A DNA stretch of 64,000 bases, from assembly GCF_024300645.1 (NCBI RefSeq), contig NZ_CP101291.1, positions 868,001-932,000 on the forward strand, read 5' to 3'. The translations under genes were made by a program, and so were the position numbers. The notes under the pieces were generated by a model. That model saw nothing but the letters and a program-made list of their open reading frames with translations. It did not search any database and was not told the origin of the DNA. This DNA comes from Alteromonas sp. LMIT006 (lineage in GTDB: Bacteria > Pseudomonadota > Gammaproteobacteria > Enterobacterales > Alteromonadaceae). Positions 43,603 to 57,801 of the stretch are shown in pieces (positions within the stretch are counted from its first letter, which is position 1; each line of letters begins with the position of its first letter).

Positions 43603-45444
43603 ATGTTTAAGTGGTTCGAGAGCCTCGTCCAACCCTATCCCCAAGACGTCCCAAGTCAACCGCCGACCTCGCTGTATGCCTTTTGTGTGCATTACACCAA
43701 AGGCGTGTGGCCGGTGATTTTTGCCGTGTCTTGTCTGGCCGCTTCGGTGGCTATCTTCGAAGTCATGCTATTTGGCTATATGGGCCAGTTAGTCGATTGG
43801 TTTGCCACGCGCGACCCACAAACCTTTGTACAGGAAGAATCCGAATCTTTGTGGCGGATGGCATTGGTCATATTGTTACTGTTGCCCTGTTTAGTAGTCA
43901 TTCAATCCATGCTGATCCATCAGTCTCTATTGGGCAATTATCCCATGCGCATTCGCTGGTTAGCGCATCGCTATGTGTTGCAACAATCGCTGTCGTATTT
44001 TCAGGATGAGTTTGCCGGACGTGTGGCCACAAAAGTCATGCAAACCGCGCTGGCCGTGCGCGAGACAGTTCTTAAATTACTCGATTTAATGGTGTATATC
44101 AGCGTCTATTTTATTTCGATAGTGGTGTTGGTATTTGCGGTAGATTGGCGTTTGGCCGTGCCTTTTTTGCTCTGGCTGGTGGTATATGTTGGAATCTTGC
44201 GTGTTATTTTACCGCGTCTAAAAGAGGTCTCCAAAAAACAAGCCGATGCGCGTTCGATCATGACCGGACGCATTGTCGATGCCTACACAAATATCTCGAC
44301 GGTTAAGTTATTTTCGCATTCATCGCGAGAGGCAACTTACGCCAAAGAAGGTATGGATGGATTTTTGCAAACGGTGCATCCTCAAATGCGCTTGGTCACG
44401 GTGTTATATGGGTGTGTGTGGTACTCCAATGCGCTATTGGTGTTCGCGGTAACCGCAATTTCTATCTATCTGTGGACAAAGGGGATTGTCACAGGTGGGG
44501 ATGTGGCGATCGGCGTCAGTTTGGCTTTACGCCTAAATGGCATGAGTCAGTGGATCATGTGGGAAGTGTCCTCTATTTTTGAGAATCTCGGCACGGTACA
44601 AGATGGCATTAATTCATTAGCTGTCCCTGTTAACGTAGAAGACAAAGCCGATGCACAACCCCTTGCCATCAAAGGCGGACAAATCAATTTTAAGAATGTA
44701 AATTTTGCGTATCAGGCGCAAAACGGCAATCATATTCAAGTATTTGACAATCTAAATCTCGACATCAAAGCTGGCGAAAAAGTCGGCATCGTTGGTCGTT
44801 CTGGTGCCGGTAAATCGACGTTAGTGAATTTGCTGTTGCGCTTTTACGATATCCAAAACGGCACCATATCGGTAGATGGGCAGTCGGTGACCCAGCTACA
44901 ACAAGAATCGTTACGCGCAAAAATCAGTATGGTCACGCAAGACACGTCGTTAATGCATCGCAGTGTACGCGATAATGTGATTTATGGCAGAGACGATGCA
45001 ACGGAAGAAGACATGATCAAAGCGGTCAAGCAAGCTGAAGCATTTGAGTTTATTCAACAACTTAGCGATGCAAAAGGGCGAACTGGCTTTGATGCACACG
45101 TTGGCGAGCGCGGGGTCAAACTCTCGGGAGGACAACGACAACGCATTGCCATTGCACGGGTGATGTTAAAAGATGCGCCGATTTTGATTTTGGATGAAGC
45201 GACGTCCGCCTTAGACTCCGAAGTGGAAGCGGCCATACAAGAGTGCTTGGATAAAATCATGGAAAACAAGACAGTTCTGGCGATTGCCCACCGCTTATCG
45301 ACGATTGCGCAAATGGATCGTTTAATCGTCCTCGACCAAGGGCGCATTGTCGAGTCCGGTACTCATTCTGAACTTTTGGCATTAGGCGGTATTTATGCCA
45401 AATTATGGGAGCATCAGACAGGTGGGTTCTTGGGGCTAGATTAG
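43603..45444 (+). CDS. ABC exporter, fused membrane and ATPase domains (MsbA/ATM-like)
   Basis: The 613-residue half-transporter has six membrane helices in residues 30-320 (for example VIFAVSCLAASVAIFEVMLF and VYISVYFISIVVLVFAV). A nucleotide-binding domain follows with Walker A VGRSGAGKSTLVNLLL, Q-loop VTQDTSLMH, signature LSGGQRQRIAIARV, Walker B PILILDEATSALDSE and the H-loop IAHRLST. The dimer would export a lipid, peptide or drug; the substrate is unknown. It has its own upstream gap and lies between the RraA-like gene and the tRNA-Trp promoter. Confidence 0.9.
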   Translation: MFKWFESLVQPYPQDVPSQPPTSLYAFCVHYTKGVWPVIFAVSCLAASVAIFEVMLFGYMGQLVDWFATRDPQTFVQEESESLWRMALVILLLLPCLVVIQSMLIHQSLLGNYPMRIRWLAHRYVLQQSLSYFQDEFAGRVATKVMQTALAVRETVLKLLDLMVYISVYFISIVVLVFAVDWRLAVPFLLWLVVYVGILRVILPRLKEVSKKQADARSIMTGRIVDAYTNISTVKLFSHSSREATYAKEGMDGFLQTVHPQMRLVTVLYGCVWYSNALLVFAVTAISIYLWTKGIVTGGDVAIGVSLALRLNGMSQWIMWEVSSIFENLGTVQDGINSLAVPVNVEDKADAQPLAIKGGQINFKNVNFAYQAQNGNHIQVFDNLNLDIKAGEKVGIVGRSGAGKSTLVNLLLRFYDIQNGTISVDGQSVTQLQQESLRAKISMVTQDTSLMHRSVRDNVIYGRDDATEEDMIKAVKQAEAFEFIQQLSDAKGRTGFDAHVGERGVKLSGGQRQRIAIARVMLKDAPILILDEATSALDSEVEAAIQECLDKIMENKTVLAIAHRLSTIAQMDRLIVLDQGRIVESGTHSELLALGGIYAKLWEHQTGGFLGLD

Positions 45445-45462
45445 ATGGAACCAAATTAAAGT

Positions 45463-45490
45463 TTGAAACCTTGCTTCAGATGGGTATAAT
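45463..45490 (+). promoter_or_regulatory. Strong promoter for tRNA-Trp and secE-nusG
   Basis: TTGAAA (45463-45468), 16 bases, TATAAT (45485-45490), then ACGCGTCCCTT. The GC-rich discriminator is shared with the rplK and rpsL promoters and is typical of stringently controlled (ppGpp/DksA) promoters. Confidence 0.8.
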
Positions 45491-45601
45491 ACGCGTCCCT
45501 TCATTGTTCTTCCCCATCTGATTTAACTGGAAAGCGCAATCGAAGTGTATCTGAATTTTGTCGGTTTGCGTCAGTTTATAAGCGGTGCAAACCAAGAATT
45601 T

Positions 45602-45678
45602 AGGGGCGTAGTTCCAATTGGTAGAACAGCGGTCTCCAAAACCGATGGTTGGGGGTTCGAATCCCTCCGCCCCTGCCA
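45602..45678 (+). tRNA. trpT: tRNA-Trp, anticodon CCA
   Basis: The 77-base gene folds as a cloverleaf. The acceptor stem is AGGGGCG with CGCCCCT; the D arm is GTTC/GAAC; the anticodon loop CTCCAAA has CCA at 45636-45638; the T loop is TTCGAAT. The discriminator G and CCA are encoded. The first anticodon-stem pair is a G-A mismatch, which differs from E. coli. It directly precedes secE-nusG, a conserved gammaproteobacterial arrangement. Confidence 0.97.
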
Positions 45679-45726
45679 CTTTTATATGCATAGCGCCGCG
45701 ATGTGAGCGTTATATAAGGGTTTAAC

Positions 45727-46107
45727 ATGAGTGAAACGGTAGAAAATCAATCATCCAGTGCATTGGATACGTTCAAATGGCTAATTGTGTTTGCTTTGTT
45801 AGCAGGCTTGGTTGCTGGTAACCATTATTTTGAGCAAGCATCAGTACTGTATCGTGCGTTAGCAGCAGTTGCTGTTGTGGTTGTGGCAGGCTTTATTGCG
45901 GCGACGACTATGAAGGGAACCCGTTTTTTGGCGTTTGCCAAAGATTCACGTACTGAAGTGCGCAAAGTGGTTTGGCCATCGCGTCAAGAAGCAACGCAGA
46001 CGACCTTAATTGTATTGGTTGCAACGTTAGTTATGGCGCTTATCTTATGGGGACTTGACGGTATCATTGTTCGTCTAGTTGGTTTCGTTACTGGAATTGG
46101 GATCTAA
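45727..46107 (+). CDS. secE: Preprotein translocase subunit SecE
   Basis: SecE clamps SecY in the protein-export channel. The 126-residue protein has three membrane segments (residues about 16-32, 42-60, 95-117), as in E. coli. The conserved cytosolic amphipathic region is FAKDSRTEVRKVVWPSRQEATQTTL. AAGGG precedes the ATG. nusG follows three bases later. Confidence 0.96.
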   Translation: MSETVENQSSSALDTFKWLIVFALLAGLVAGNHYFEQASVLYRALAAVAVVVVAGFIAATTMKGTRFLAFAKDSRTEVRKVVWPSRQEATQTTLIVLVATLVMALILWGLDGIIVRLVGFVTGIGI

Positions 46108-46110
46108 ATC

Positions 46111-46644
46111 ATGGCTAAACGTTGGTACGTCGTTCAAGCGTTCTCAGGTTATGAGCAGCGCGTGCAAAAAACATTATTAGAGCACATCAAGACACATGAG
46201 ATGGAAGAGCACTTTGGCGAAATCCTGGTGCCGACCGAAGAAGTCGTCGAGATGCGCGCAGGCCAAAAGCGTAAATCTGAGCGCAAATTTTTCCCTGGGT
46301 ATGTTCTAGTTGAGATGGACATGAATGAAGATTCATGGCACTTAGTTAAATCAGTGCCTCGCGTATTGGGTTTTATTGGCGGCACCTCTGACCGTCCAAT
46401 GCCAATCAGCAAAAAAGAAGCGGATGCGATTTTGAATCGCTTAGAAGAAAACGTGGATTCGCCGAAACCGAAAACCATGTTCGAGCCTGGCGAAGTGGTT
46501 CGTGTTACCGAAGGCCCGTTTGCCGACTTCGAGGGTACCATCGAAGAGGTGGATTACGAGAAGAGCCGCTTGAAGGTTTCAGTATTGATCTTCGGTCGTT
46601 CAACACCGGTCGAATTAGAGTTTGGTCAAGTCGAAAAGAACTAG
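46111..46644 (+). CDS. nusG: Transcription elongation/termination factor NusG
   Basis: NusG binds RNA polymerase, suppresses pausing and links it to Rho and the ribosome. The 177-residue protein has the NGN domain ([44 protein letters not shown]). The KOW domain near the C-terminus has [22 protein letters not shown] and [20 protein letters not shown]. It ends in a strong terminator. Confidence 0.97.
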   Translation: MAKRWYVVQAFSGYEQRVQKTLLEHIKTHEMEEHFGEILVPTEEVVEMRAGQKRKSERKFFPGYVLVEMDMNEDSWHLVKSVPRVLGFIGGTSDRPMPISKKEADAILNRLEENVDSPKPKTMFEPGEVVRVTEGPFADFEGTIEEVDYEKSRLKVSVLIFGRSTPVELEFGQVEKN

Positions 46645-46663
46645 GCTAAAACCGAGATAAACG

Positions 46664-46687
46664 AAAACCACCTACGGGTGGTTTTTT
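46664..46687 (+). terminator. Rho-independent terminator after nusG
   Basis: ACCACC (46667-46672) pairs with GGTGGT (46677-46682) across TACG, flanked by AAA and TTTTTT. It separates trpT-secE-nusG from the rplK promoter. Confidence 0.85.
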
Positions 46688-46735
46688 GTATACCGCGTTT
46701 TGATCAAAAATAAGTCAATTTTCTGACAATGTGTA

Positions 46736-46764
46736 TTTACATACAGTTAGAGATGGACTATAAT
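46736..46764 (+). promoter_or_regulatory. Promoter of rplK-rplA
   Basis: TTTACA (46736-46741), a 17-base spacer and TATAAT (46759-46764), followed by CCGCGTCCCTT. The expected start lies about 80 bases before the rplK ATG, leaving a leader in which L1-binding regulation, as in E. coli, could act. Confidence 0.8.
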
Positions 46765-46851
46765 CCGCGTCCCTTTATTTGCGTGGGGAGCCTGTGACCT
46801 AGTTATTCTCAATAGCTACGAGGCGCGCAACCCACATACGAGAGAGAAACA

Positions 46852-47280
46852 ATGGCTAAGAAAATTTCTGGCTTAATTAAGCTACAAGTCGGCGCTGGCG
46901 CTGCAAATCCATCACCACCTGTTGGTCCTGCACTAGGTCAGCACGGTGTGAACATCATGGAATTCTGTAAAGCGTTCAACGCTAAAACAGAAAGCCTAGA
47001 AAAAGGCGCTCCAGTTCCTGTTGAAATTACGGTTTATGAAGATCGTTCTTTCACATTCATCACCAAGACTCCTCCTGCGTCATTCTTATTGAAAAAAGCA
47101 GCAGGCATCAAGAGCGGTTCAGGTCGTCCAAATACTGAGAAAGTCGGTACTGTGACACGTGCGCAATTAGAAGAAATTGCAAAAACCAAAGAACCTGATC
47201 TAACTGCAGCAAGCTTAGACGCAGCTGTTAACACCATTGCTGGCTCTGCGCGCAGCATGGGCTTGAATGTAGAGGGCTAA
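46852..47280 (+). CDS. rplK: 50S ribosomal protein L11
   Basis: L11 builds the GTPase-associated centre of the 50S subunit with L10 and 23S rRNA. The 142-residue protein has [29 protein letters not shown], the N-terminal domain with the thiostrepton-region prolines, and the RNA-binding C-terminal domain ([31 protein letters not shown]). GAGAGAGAAACA precedes the ATG. rplA follows after three bases. Confidence 0.98.
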   Translation: MAKKISGLIKLQVGAGAANPSPPVGPALGQHGVNIMEFCKAFNAKTESLEKGAPVPVEITVYEDRSFTFITKTPPASFLLKKAAGIKSGSGRPNTEKVGTVTRAQLEEIAKTKEPDLTAASLDAAVNTIAGSARSMGLNVEG

Positions 47281-47283
47281 GTC

Positions 47284-47982
47284 ATGGCAAAATTATCTAA
47301 GCGCATGCGCGCAATTCGCGAAAAAGTAGACGCGAACAAAGAATACCAACTGAACGAAGCTGTTGCATTATTAAAAGAATTTGCAACCGCAAAATTCGCA
47401 GAAAGTGTTGACGTTGCTGTAAACCTTGGCATCGACGCTCGTAAATCTGACCAAAATGTTCGTGGTGCAACGGTATTACCACACGGTACGGGTAAAGACG
47501 TACGTGTTGCAGTGTTTACTCAAGGCGCTAATGCAGAAGCAGCAAAAGAAGCGGGTGCTGACATTGTGGGTATGGAAGACTTAGCGGAACAAGTTAAGAA
47601 AGGCGAAATGAACTTTGACGTTGTTGTTGCATCTCCTGATGCGATGCGTGTTGTGGGTCAATTAGGTCAAATCTTAGGTCCTCGTGGTCTAATGCCTAAC
47701 CCTAAGACTGGCACGGTTACTCCTGATGTAGCGACTGCGGTTAAGAACGCGAAGTCTGGTCAGGTACAATATCGTAACGACAAGAACGGTATTATCCATG
47801 CAAGCATTGGTAAGATTGCTTTTGAAGAAGCCGCAATTGCTGGCAACTTAGAGGCATTGCTTGAAGCATTGAAGAAAGCGAAGCCTTCTTCTGCAAAAGG
47901 TACATACATCAAGAAAGTTAGCTTATCCACCACTATGGGTGCGGGCGTTACTTTAGACCAAGCGTCTTTAGGCCTTAAATAA
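47284..47982 (+). CDS. rplA: 50S ribosomal protein L1
   Basis: L1 forms the mobile stalk that helps release E-site tRNA and, in E. coli, represses its own rplK-rplA mRNA. The 232-residue protein has [27 protein letters not shown], the conserved [16 protein letters not shown] and [19 protein letters not shown]. No terminator is seen directly after it; the 301-base gap to rplJ holds the L10 leader. Confidence 0.98.
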   Translation: MAKLSKRMRAIREKVDANKEYQLNEAVALLKEFATAKFAESVDVAVNLGIDARKSDQNVRGATVLPHGTGKDVRVAVFTQGANAEAAKEAGADIVGMEDLAEQVKKGEMNFDVVVASPDAMRVVGQLGQILGPRGLMPNPKTGTVTPDVATAVKNAKSGQVQYRNDKNGIIHASIGKIAFEEAAIAGNLEALLEALKKAKPSSAKGTYIKKVSLSTTMGAGVTLDQASLGLK

Positions 47983-48069
47983 GTTAAGTTTCAACCTGTC
48001 ATCTTCGATGACGTCTCTGAAATAGGTTATGGGTTGGAGCTTTTTATCAACAGTGTTGATATCAAGTTC

Positions 48070-48200
48070 CCGTCCAAGACCGTAGGCGAGGTCAGTGTTA
48101 GAGGTAAGAGACCTAACACATAACTGGCTTCTTAATTCATGCCTACGCAGACGGTGGTACGGACTCAGACTCTCTGGGATAACGAACACCGTAGAGCGGT
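48070..48200 (+). ncRNA. L10 autoregulatory leader of rplJ-rplL
   Basis: CGTAGGC (48081-48087) pairs with GCCTACG (48141-48147), and CCGTC (48070-48074) with GACGG (48150-48154). An inner stem joins GTGTTA and TAACAC with an extra GGT/ACC. This matches the L10-leader design, where the L10-(L7/L12) complex binds and represses translation. A downstream arm around 48155-48200 (ACGGTG with CACCGT) may form the alternative structure. It occupies most of the gap between rplA and rplJ; the remaining 80 bases lead to the GTG start. Confidence 0.85.
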
Positions 48201-48283
48201 ACAAAATACCTTAGGTGTGGCGTATCAATCTGTGAATCCTACAAAGGCTTTCGAGCTGGCGTAGTAACAAAGAGGTGAACTCA

Positions 48284-48802
48284 GTGGCACTAGGTTTAGC
48301 AGCAAAAAAAGAGATTGTAGCAGAAGTATCTGACGTTGCGTCTCAAGCTCTATCCGTTGCCGTCGCTGAATACCGTGGGATGGAAGTAGCTGAGTTAACA
48401 GATTTACGTATTAAAGCTCGTGAACAAGGCGTTTATCTAAAGGTTATTCGTAACACTTTAGCAAAGCGTGCACTTGCTGACAGTAAATTTGCTGACCTAG
48501 ACAGCGCTTTAACTGGTCCTCTAATTTATGGTTTCTCTATCGAAGCACCAGGCGGTGCGGCGCGTCTTTTCAAAGACTACGCTAAGGGTAACGATAAGTT
48601 AAAGGTCACAGCGTTATCGATTGGTAGCGGTTTATTGGGTCCAGAGAAATTGGACGCAGTAGCTTCACTACCGACTCGCGACGAAGCGTTGGCGAAACTT
48701 CTTGCAACCTTCAAAGCACCGGTTGGCAAATTCGTTCAAACTATCAACGAAGTACCTACCAAATTTGTGCGTGTATTGGCGGCGATCAAAGACGAAAAAT
48801 AA
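48284..48802 (+). CDS. rplJ: 50S ribosomal protein L10
   Basis: L10 anchors L7/L12 dimers on the ribosome and, bound to them, represses its own leader. The 172-residue protein starts with GTG at 48284 (read MALGLAAKK), with AGAGGTG six bases upstream. It has [38 protein letters not shown] and [13 protein letters not shown] at 48275 is also in frame but lies too close to the ribosome site. Confidence 0.96.
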   Translation: MALGLAAKKEIVAEVSDVASQALSVAVAEYRGMEVAELTDLRIKAREQGVYLKVIRNTLAKRALADSKFADLDSALTGPLIYGFSIEAPGGAARLFKDYAKGNDKLKVTALSIGSGLLGPEKLDAVASLPTRDEALAKLLATFKAPVGKFVQTINEVPTKFVRVLAAIKDEK

Positions 48803-48855
48803 TTTTCTCTTTGGCAATAATTTATTTTTAACATACAACCCAGGAGTTTAGAGAA

Positions 48856-49230
48856 ATGGCTCTAACTAAAGATGATATCTTAAACGCGATTGCTGAAATG
48901 CCAGTTATGGAATTGGTAGAGTTAATCGAAGCAGCTGAAGAGAAATTCGGCGTAGAAGCTACTGCAGCAGTTGCTGTAGCAGCAGGTCCTGCTGCAGCTG
49001 CTGAAGCAGCTGAAGAGCAAACTGAATTTGACGTTGTCCTAGCGGGCATCGGTGGCAACAAAGTTGCTGTTATCAAAGCAGTTCGCGGCGCAACTGGCCT
49101 TGGCTTGAAAGAAGCTAAAGAGTTAGTTGAGTCTGCTCCAAAAGCAATCAAAGAAGGCGTAAGCAAAGAGGAAGCTGAAGAATTAGCGAACACTCTTAAA
49201 GAAGCTGGCGCTGAAGTTGAAGTTAAGTAA
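48856..49230 (+). CDS. rplL: 50S ribosomal protein L7/L12
   Basis: L7/L12 dimers recruit translation factors to the ribosome. The 124-residue protein has the N-terminal dimer region ([25 protein letters not shown]), an alanine-rich hinge (near residues 35-54) and the C-terminal factor-binding domain ([21 protein letters not shown]). CAGGAG precedes the ATG. The attenuator-type terminator before rpoB follows. Confidence 0.98.
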   Translation: MALTKDDILNAIAEMPVMELVELIEAAEEKFGVEATAAVAVAAGPAAAAEAAEEQTEFDVVLAGIGGNKVAVIKAVRGATGLGLKEAKELVESAPKAIKEGVSKEEAEELANTLKEAGAEVEVK

Positions 49231-49260
49231 TTAACCTTACTTAGCTTGCCAGAAATGGCA

Positions 49261-49293
49261 AAAGCAGGTGAATATTTGTTCACCTGCTTTTTT
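49261..49293 (+). terminator. Terminator/attenuator between rplL and rpoB
   Basis: AAAGCAGGTGAA (49261-49272) pairs perfectly with TTCACCTGCTTT (49279-49290) over a 6-base loop, followed by TTT. In E. coli a partial terminator at this position lowers rpoBC expression relative to ribosomal proteins; the same role is likely. This one looks strong, so a promoter may lie after it (a TATATAACGGCGC stretch occurs near 49335-49347). Confidence 0.85.
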
Positions 49294-49401
49294 GCGCTAT
49301 AGACATTTGAGATTTTGCTGCTTTTGTCTTAGTCTATATAACGGCGCAACACAATTTTTCTAAGTAGAAAAATATCAATAAAATCAAAAGTCTGGGAGTT
49401 T

Positions 49402-49417
49402 GTTGCGACAACGCAAC
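49402..49417 (+). promoter_or_regulatory. Short hairpin in the rpoB leader
   Basis: GTTGCG and CGCAAC pair perfectly over the loop ACAA, 36 bases before the rpoB ATG. In E. coli RNase III cuts a hairpin between rplL and rpoB. This stem is shorter, so processing or translational control is only a suggestion. Confidence 0.4.
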
Positions 49418-49452
49418 GACAGGTCGGGTCAAAATTAGAGGCTAAGTAACCT

Positions 49453-52400
49453 ATGGTTTACTCTTTTAGCGAGAAGAAACGTATCCGTAAGGATTTTGGC
49501 AAACGCCCTCAGGTATTGGATATTCCATACCTATTATCTATTCAGTTAGATTCATTCAAAAAATTCATTGATGTTCACGGCGACACCAATGTTGGCTTGG
49601 AAGCTGCTTTTAGCTCTGTATTTCCTATCAAGAGTTATTCAGGTAACTCAGAATTACAGTATGTCAGCTACCGCTTAGGCGAGCCAGTATTCGATGTACG
49701 TGAGTGTCAAATTCGCTCTGTAACTTATTCAGCGCCATTGCGCGTGAAGTTGCGCTTGGTGTTGTTTGATAAAGATGCGAATAACGCAGTCAAAGACATC
49801 AAAGAGCAAGAAGTCTACATGGGCGAAATCCCGCTAATGACCGAAAACGGTACATTCGTCATCAACGGTACTGAGCGTGTTATCGTATCTCAGCTACACC
49901 GTTCACCGGGTGTATTCTTTGACCATGATAAAGGTAAAACTCACTCATCAGGAAAAGTATTATATAACGCGCGAGTGATTCCTTATCGTGGTTCATGGTT
50001 AGACTTTGAATTTGATCCGAAAGACAATCTGTTTGTCCGTATTGACCGTCGTCGTAAGCTACCGGCTACTATCATTCTGCGTGCACTTGAGTATACCACT
50101 GAAGAAATCCTAGACATGTTTTATGAAGGTGTACAGGTACGCTTTGAAGGTGACAGCGTTATGATGGAAATTGTAGCGGATCGCCTTCGTGGTGAAATCG
50201 CGCAATTTGACATTATTGATAATGATGGCAACGTTCTAGTTGAAAGCGGCAAGCGTATTTCTGCACGTCATACTCGTGCTCTAGAAAAAGCAAAAATCAC
50301 AGAGCTTGAGGTTCCAGCTGAATACATCATTGGTCGCGTGCTTAAAAACAGCATTGTGGACACCGATTCTGGTGAAGTCATAGCCCAGGCAAATGATGAA
50401 TTAACGGCTGAAATGATTGAAAACATCAAAGCGGCTGGTGTCACTGAGTTCTCAACGCTTTACATTAATGACTTGGATCACGGTTCTTATATTTCTGATA
50501 CCATTCGCATCGATACTACAACTGATCGTTTAACTGCATTAGTAGAAATTTATCGTATGATGCGTCCTGGTGAACCACCAACGAAAGACGCAGCAGAAAC
50601 GTTATTCGACAACTTATTCTTCTCAGATGAGCGCTATGATTTATCTGCCGTTGGTCGTATGAAGTTCAACCGTCGTCTTGGCCGTGAAGAAATCACTGGC
50701 GAAGGCACTTTGTCTAAAGAAGACATCGTTGCGGTAATGCAGCAGTTGATTACGATTCGCGATGGTAAAGACGAAGTCGATGATATTGACCACTTGGGTA
50801 ACCGTCGTATTCGTTCAGTTGGAGAAATGGCTGAAAACCAATTCCGCGTTGGTCTTGTTCGTGTTGAACGTGCCGTAAAAGAGCGTTTATCACTGGGTGA
50901 TTTAGATAACGTCATGCCTCAAGATTTGATCAATGCAAAACCAATTTCAGCAGCGATCAAAGAGTTCTTCGGTTCATCACAGCTCTCCCAGTTTATGGAC
51001 CAGAACAACCCGTTATCAGAAGTCACACACAAGCGTCGTATTTCTGCATTAGGCCCAGGCGGCTTGACTCGTGAACGTGCTGGCTTTGAAGTTCGAGACG
51101 TTCACCCAACGCACTATGGTCGGGTATGTCCAATCGAAACGCCGGAAGGTCCAAACATCGGCCTCATCAATTCATTGGCGTCATTTGCTCGTACCAATGA
51201 CTACGGTTTCCTTGAAACCCCTTATCGCAAAGTGGTAGACGGTAAAGTAACCGACCAAATCGACTACCTTTCTGCGATTGAAGAAACAGCGTATGCAGTT
51301 GCTCAGGCAAACATCGCATTAGATGCTAACGGTGCGATTGTTGATGATCTAGTACCTTGTCGTCACCGTGGTGAAACCACATTGATGCAACGTGAAGACA
51401 TCAGCTATATGGATGTTTCATCACAACAAATCGTATCGATCGCGGCGTCGATCATCCCATTCCTAGAACACGACGATGCGAACCGTGCCTTGATGGGTGC
51501 AAACATGCAACGTCAAGCCGTACCTACTCTGCGAGCTGATAAGCCGCTGGTTGGTACCGGTATGGAAAAAATCGTTGCGGTAGATTCTGGTGTAACGGTT
51601 GTCGCTAAACGCGGTGGTGTGATTGATTACGTCGATGCATCGCGCATTGTTGTAAAAGTCAATACAGATGAGACAGTCGCTGGTGAAGCAGGCATCGATA
51701 TCTATAACCTGACTAAATATACGCGTTCAAACCAGAACACGTGTATCAATCAAAAACCAACGTGTAATGTTGGCGATCCAGTTGTGGTCGGTGACGTCCT
51801 TGCGGATGGCCCTTCGACTGACTTAGGTGAGCTTGCGCTTGGTCAGAACATGCGTATCGCGTTCATGCCTTGGAACGGTTACAACTTCGAAGACTCGATT
51901 CTGATTTCAGAGCGTGTCTCGCAAGAAGATCGTTTCACGACCATCCACATCCAAGAATTATCTTGTGTGGCACGTGATACCAAGCTTGGTCCAGAAGAGA
52001 TTTCAGCCGACATTCCAAACGTGGGTGAATCAGCACTGGGTAAACTTGACGAATCTGGTGTTGTTTACATCGGTGCTGAAGTGAAAGGCGGCGATATCCT
52101 AGTAGGTAAAGTGACACCAAAAGGTGAAACTCAGTTAACGCCAGAAGAGAAGCTATTAAGAGCTATTTTTGGTGAAAAAGCTTCTGATGTAAAAGACACC
52201 TCTTTGCGTGTGCCAAACTCTGTTCACGGAACCGTTATCGACGTACAAGTCTTTACCCGTGACGGTGTCGAAAAAGACGCTCGTGCCAAAGAAATCGAAG
52301 AGATGCAGCTTAAAGAAGTTAAAAAAGACTTATCTGATGAGTTAAAAATCTTAGAAGATGGTATTTTTGCTGGGGCGCGTCGCTTACTTGAAGCAAATGG

Positions 52401-53477
52401 TATTGATAGTGCCAAGCTAGATGATACACCACGTGAAAAATGGTTCGAAATCGCACTGAAAGATGAAGACGCTCAAGCAGAGCTTGAATCTGCAGCCGAA
52501 CAGCACGCAGAAGTACGTTCTACTTTCGATAAGAAATTAGAGCAAAAACGTCAGAAAATCATTCAAGGTGATGATTTACAACCTGGCGTACTTAAAGTTG
52601 TCAAAGTCTATCTTGCCGTTAAGCGTCAGCTGCAGCCTGGTGACAAGATGGCGGGTCGTCACGGTAACAAGGGTGTTATCTCAACTATCCTACCTGTTGA
52701 AGACATGCCTTATGACGAAAATGGCACACCAGTTGATATCGTACTGAATCCACTTGGTGTACCTTCGCGGATGAACATCGGTCAGATCCTTGAGACTCAC
52801 TTGGGTATGGCTGCACATGGTCTTGGTGCGAAGATTGATGCGATGATCAAAGAACAAGCCGAAGTAAACCAACTTCGTGAGTTCTTATCTGAAGTTTACT
52901 CAACAGGTGAATCTCAGCAAAAAGTTGATATTGCGAGTTTCTCTGATGACGAAGTGAAACGTCTTGCGCAAAACTTGCGTAAAGGTGTGCCTGTTGCAAC
53001 ACCGGTGTTCGATGGTGCGACAGAAGCTGAAATTAAGCAATTACTGAAACTTGCAGACATTCCTGAGAGCGGTCAGATCACATTGTTTGATGGTCGTACC
53101 GGTCGTGCATTTGAGCGTCCAGTAACGGTTGGTTACATGTACATGCTCAAGCTCAACCACTTAGTGGATGATAAGATGCACGCACGTTCTACTGGCTCTT
53201 ACTCACTTGTTACGCAGCAACCTCTGGGCGGTAAAGCACAGTTTGGTGGTCAGCGCTTCGGTGAGATGGAAGTATGGGCATTAGAAGCATACGGTGCTGC
53301 CTATACACTACAAGAAATGTTGACAGTGAAATCGGATGACGTGAACGGTCGTACTAAGATGTATAAGAACATCGTTGATGGTAACCACAAGATGGAACCA
53401 GGTATGCCGGAATCATTTAACGTATTGTTAAAAGAAATCCGTTCATTAGGTATCAATATTGAGTTGGAAGAACAATA

Positions 53478-53478
<1 letters not shown>
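49453..53478 (+). CDS. rpoB: RNA polymerase beta subunit
   Basis: RpoB forms the catalytic core of RNA polymerase with beta'. The 1341-residue protein has the rifampicin-binding cluster [20 protein letters not shown] and [11 protein letters not shown]. All residues usually altered in resistance (Ser, Gln, Asp, His, Ser) are wild type. The conserved [20 protein letters not shown] and the C-terminal [20 protein letters not shown] follow. It overlaps rpoC by one base. Antibiotic sensitivity at this site is inferred, not measured. Confidence 0.99.
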
Positions 53479-57659
<4,181 letters not shown>

Positions 57660-57674
57660 CATCGTTAGCAAAGC

Positions 57675-57711
57675 AATAAATATGAAACGCACCTTCGGGT
57701 GCGTTTTTTTT
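57675..57711 (+). terminator. rpoC terminator, copy 1 of a 37-base direct repeat
   Basis: AACGCACC (57686-57693), loop TTCG, GGTGCGTT (57698-57705) and a run of T residues form a strong terminator. The 37 bases from 57675 recur at 59390-59426 with one difference, in the loop (TTCG against TTTG). The two copies bracket an unusual two-gene cassette. Confidence 0.9.
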
Positions 57712-57733
57712 GGTAAATAACGAGGTATTCAAT

Positions 57734-57762
57734 TTGCAGTTTTATGAAAGCTTGTCTATAAC
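57734..57762 (+). promoter_or_regulatory. Promoter candidate of the two-gene cassette
   Basis: TTGCAG (57734-57739), a 17-base spacer and TATAAC (57757-57762). The start would lie about 33 bases before the ATG at 57802, inside the cassette, so it carries its own promoter. It lacks the GC-rich discriminator of the flanking ribosomal promoters. Confidence 0.55.
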
Positions 57763-57801
57763 TAGAATGTAATTGTTAATTTATTCAAAAAAAGGAAAAA
57801 A

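Noticed and set aside
45477-45520. CAGATGGG and CCCATCTG arms around the trpT promoter -10 box
   Set aside because: The arms are 28 bases apart and one lies before the transcription start, so no RNA hairpin forms; an operator is possible but unsupported.
49331-49347. Promoter for rpoB at TATATAACGGCGC
   Set aside because: The -10-like hexamer and GC-rich stretch are suggestive, but no -35 box lies at a proper distance, so it is not listed as a feature.
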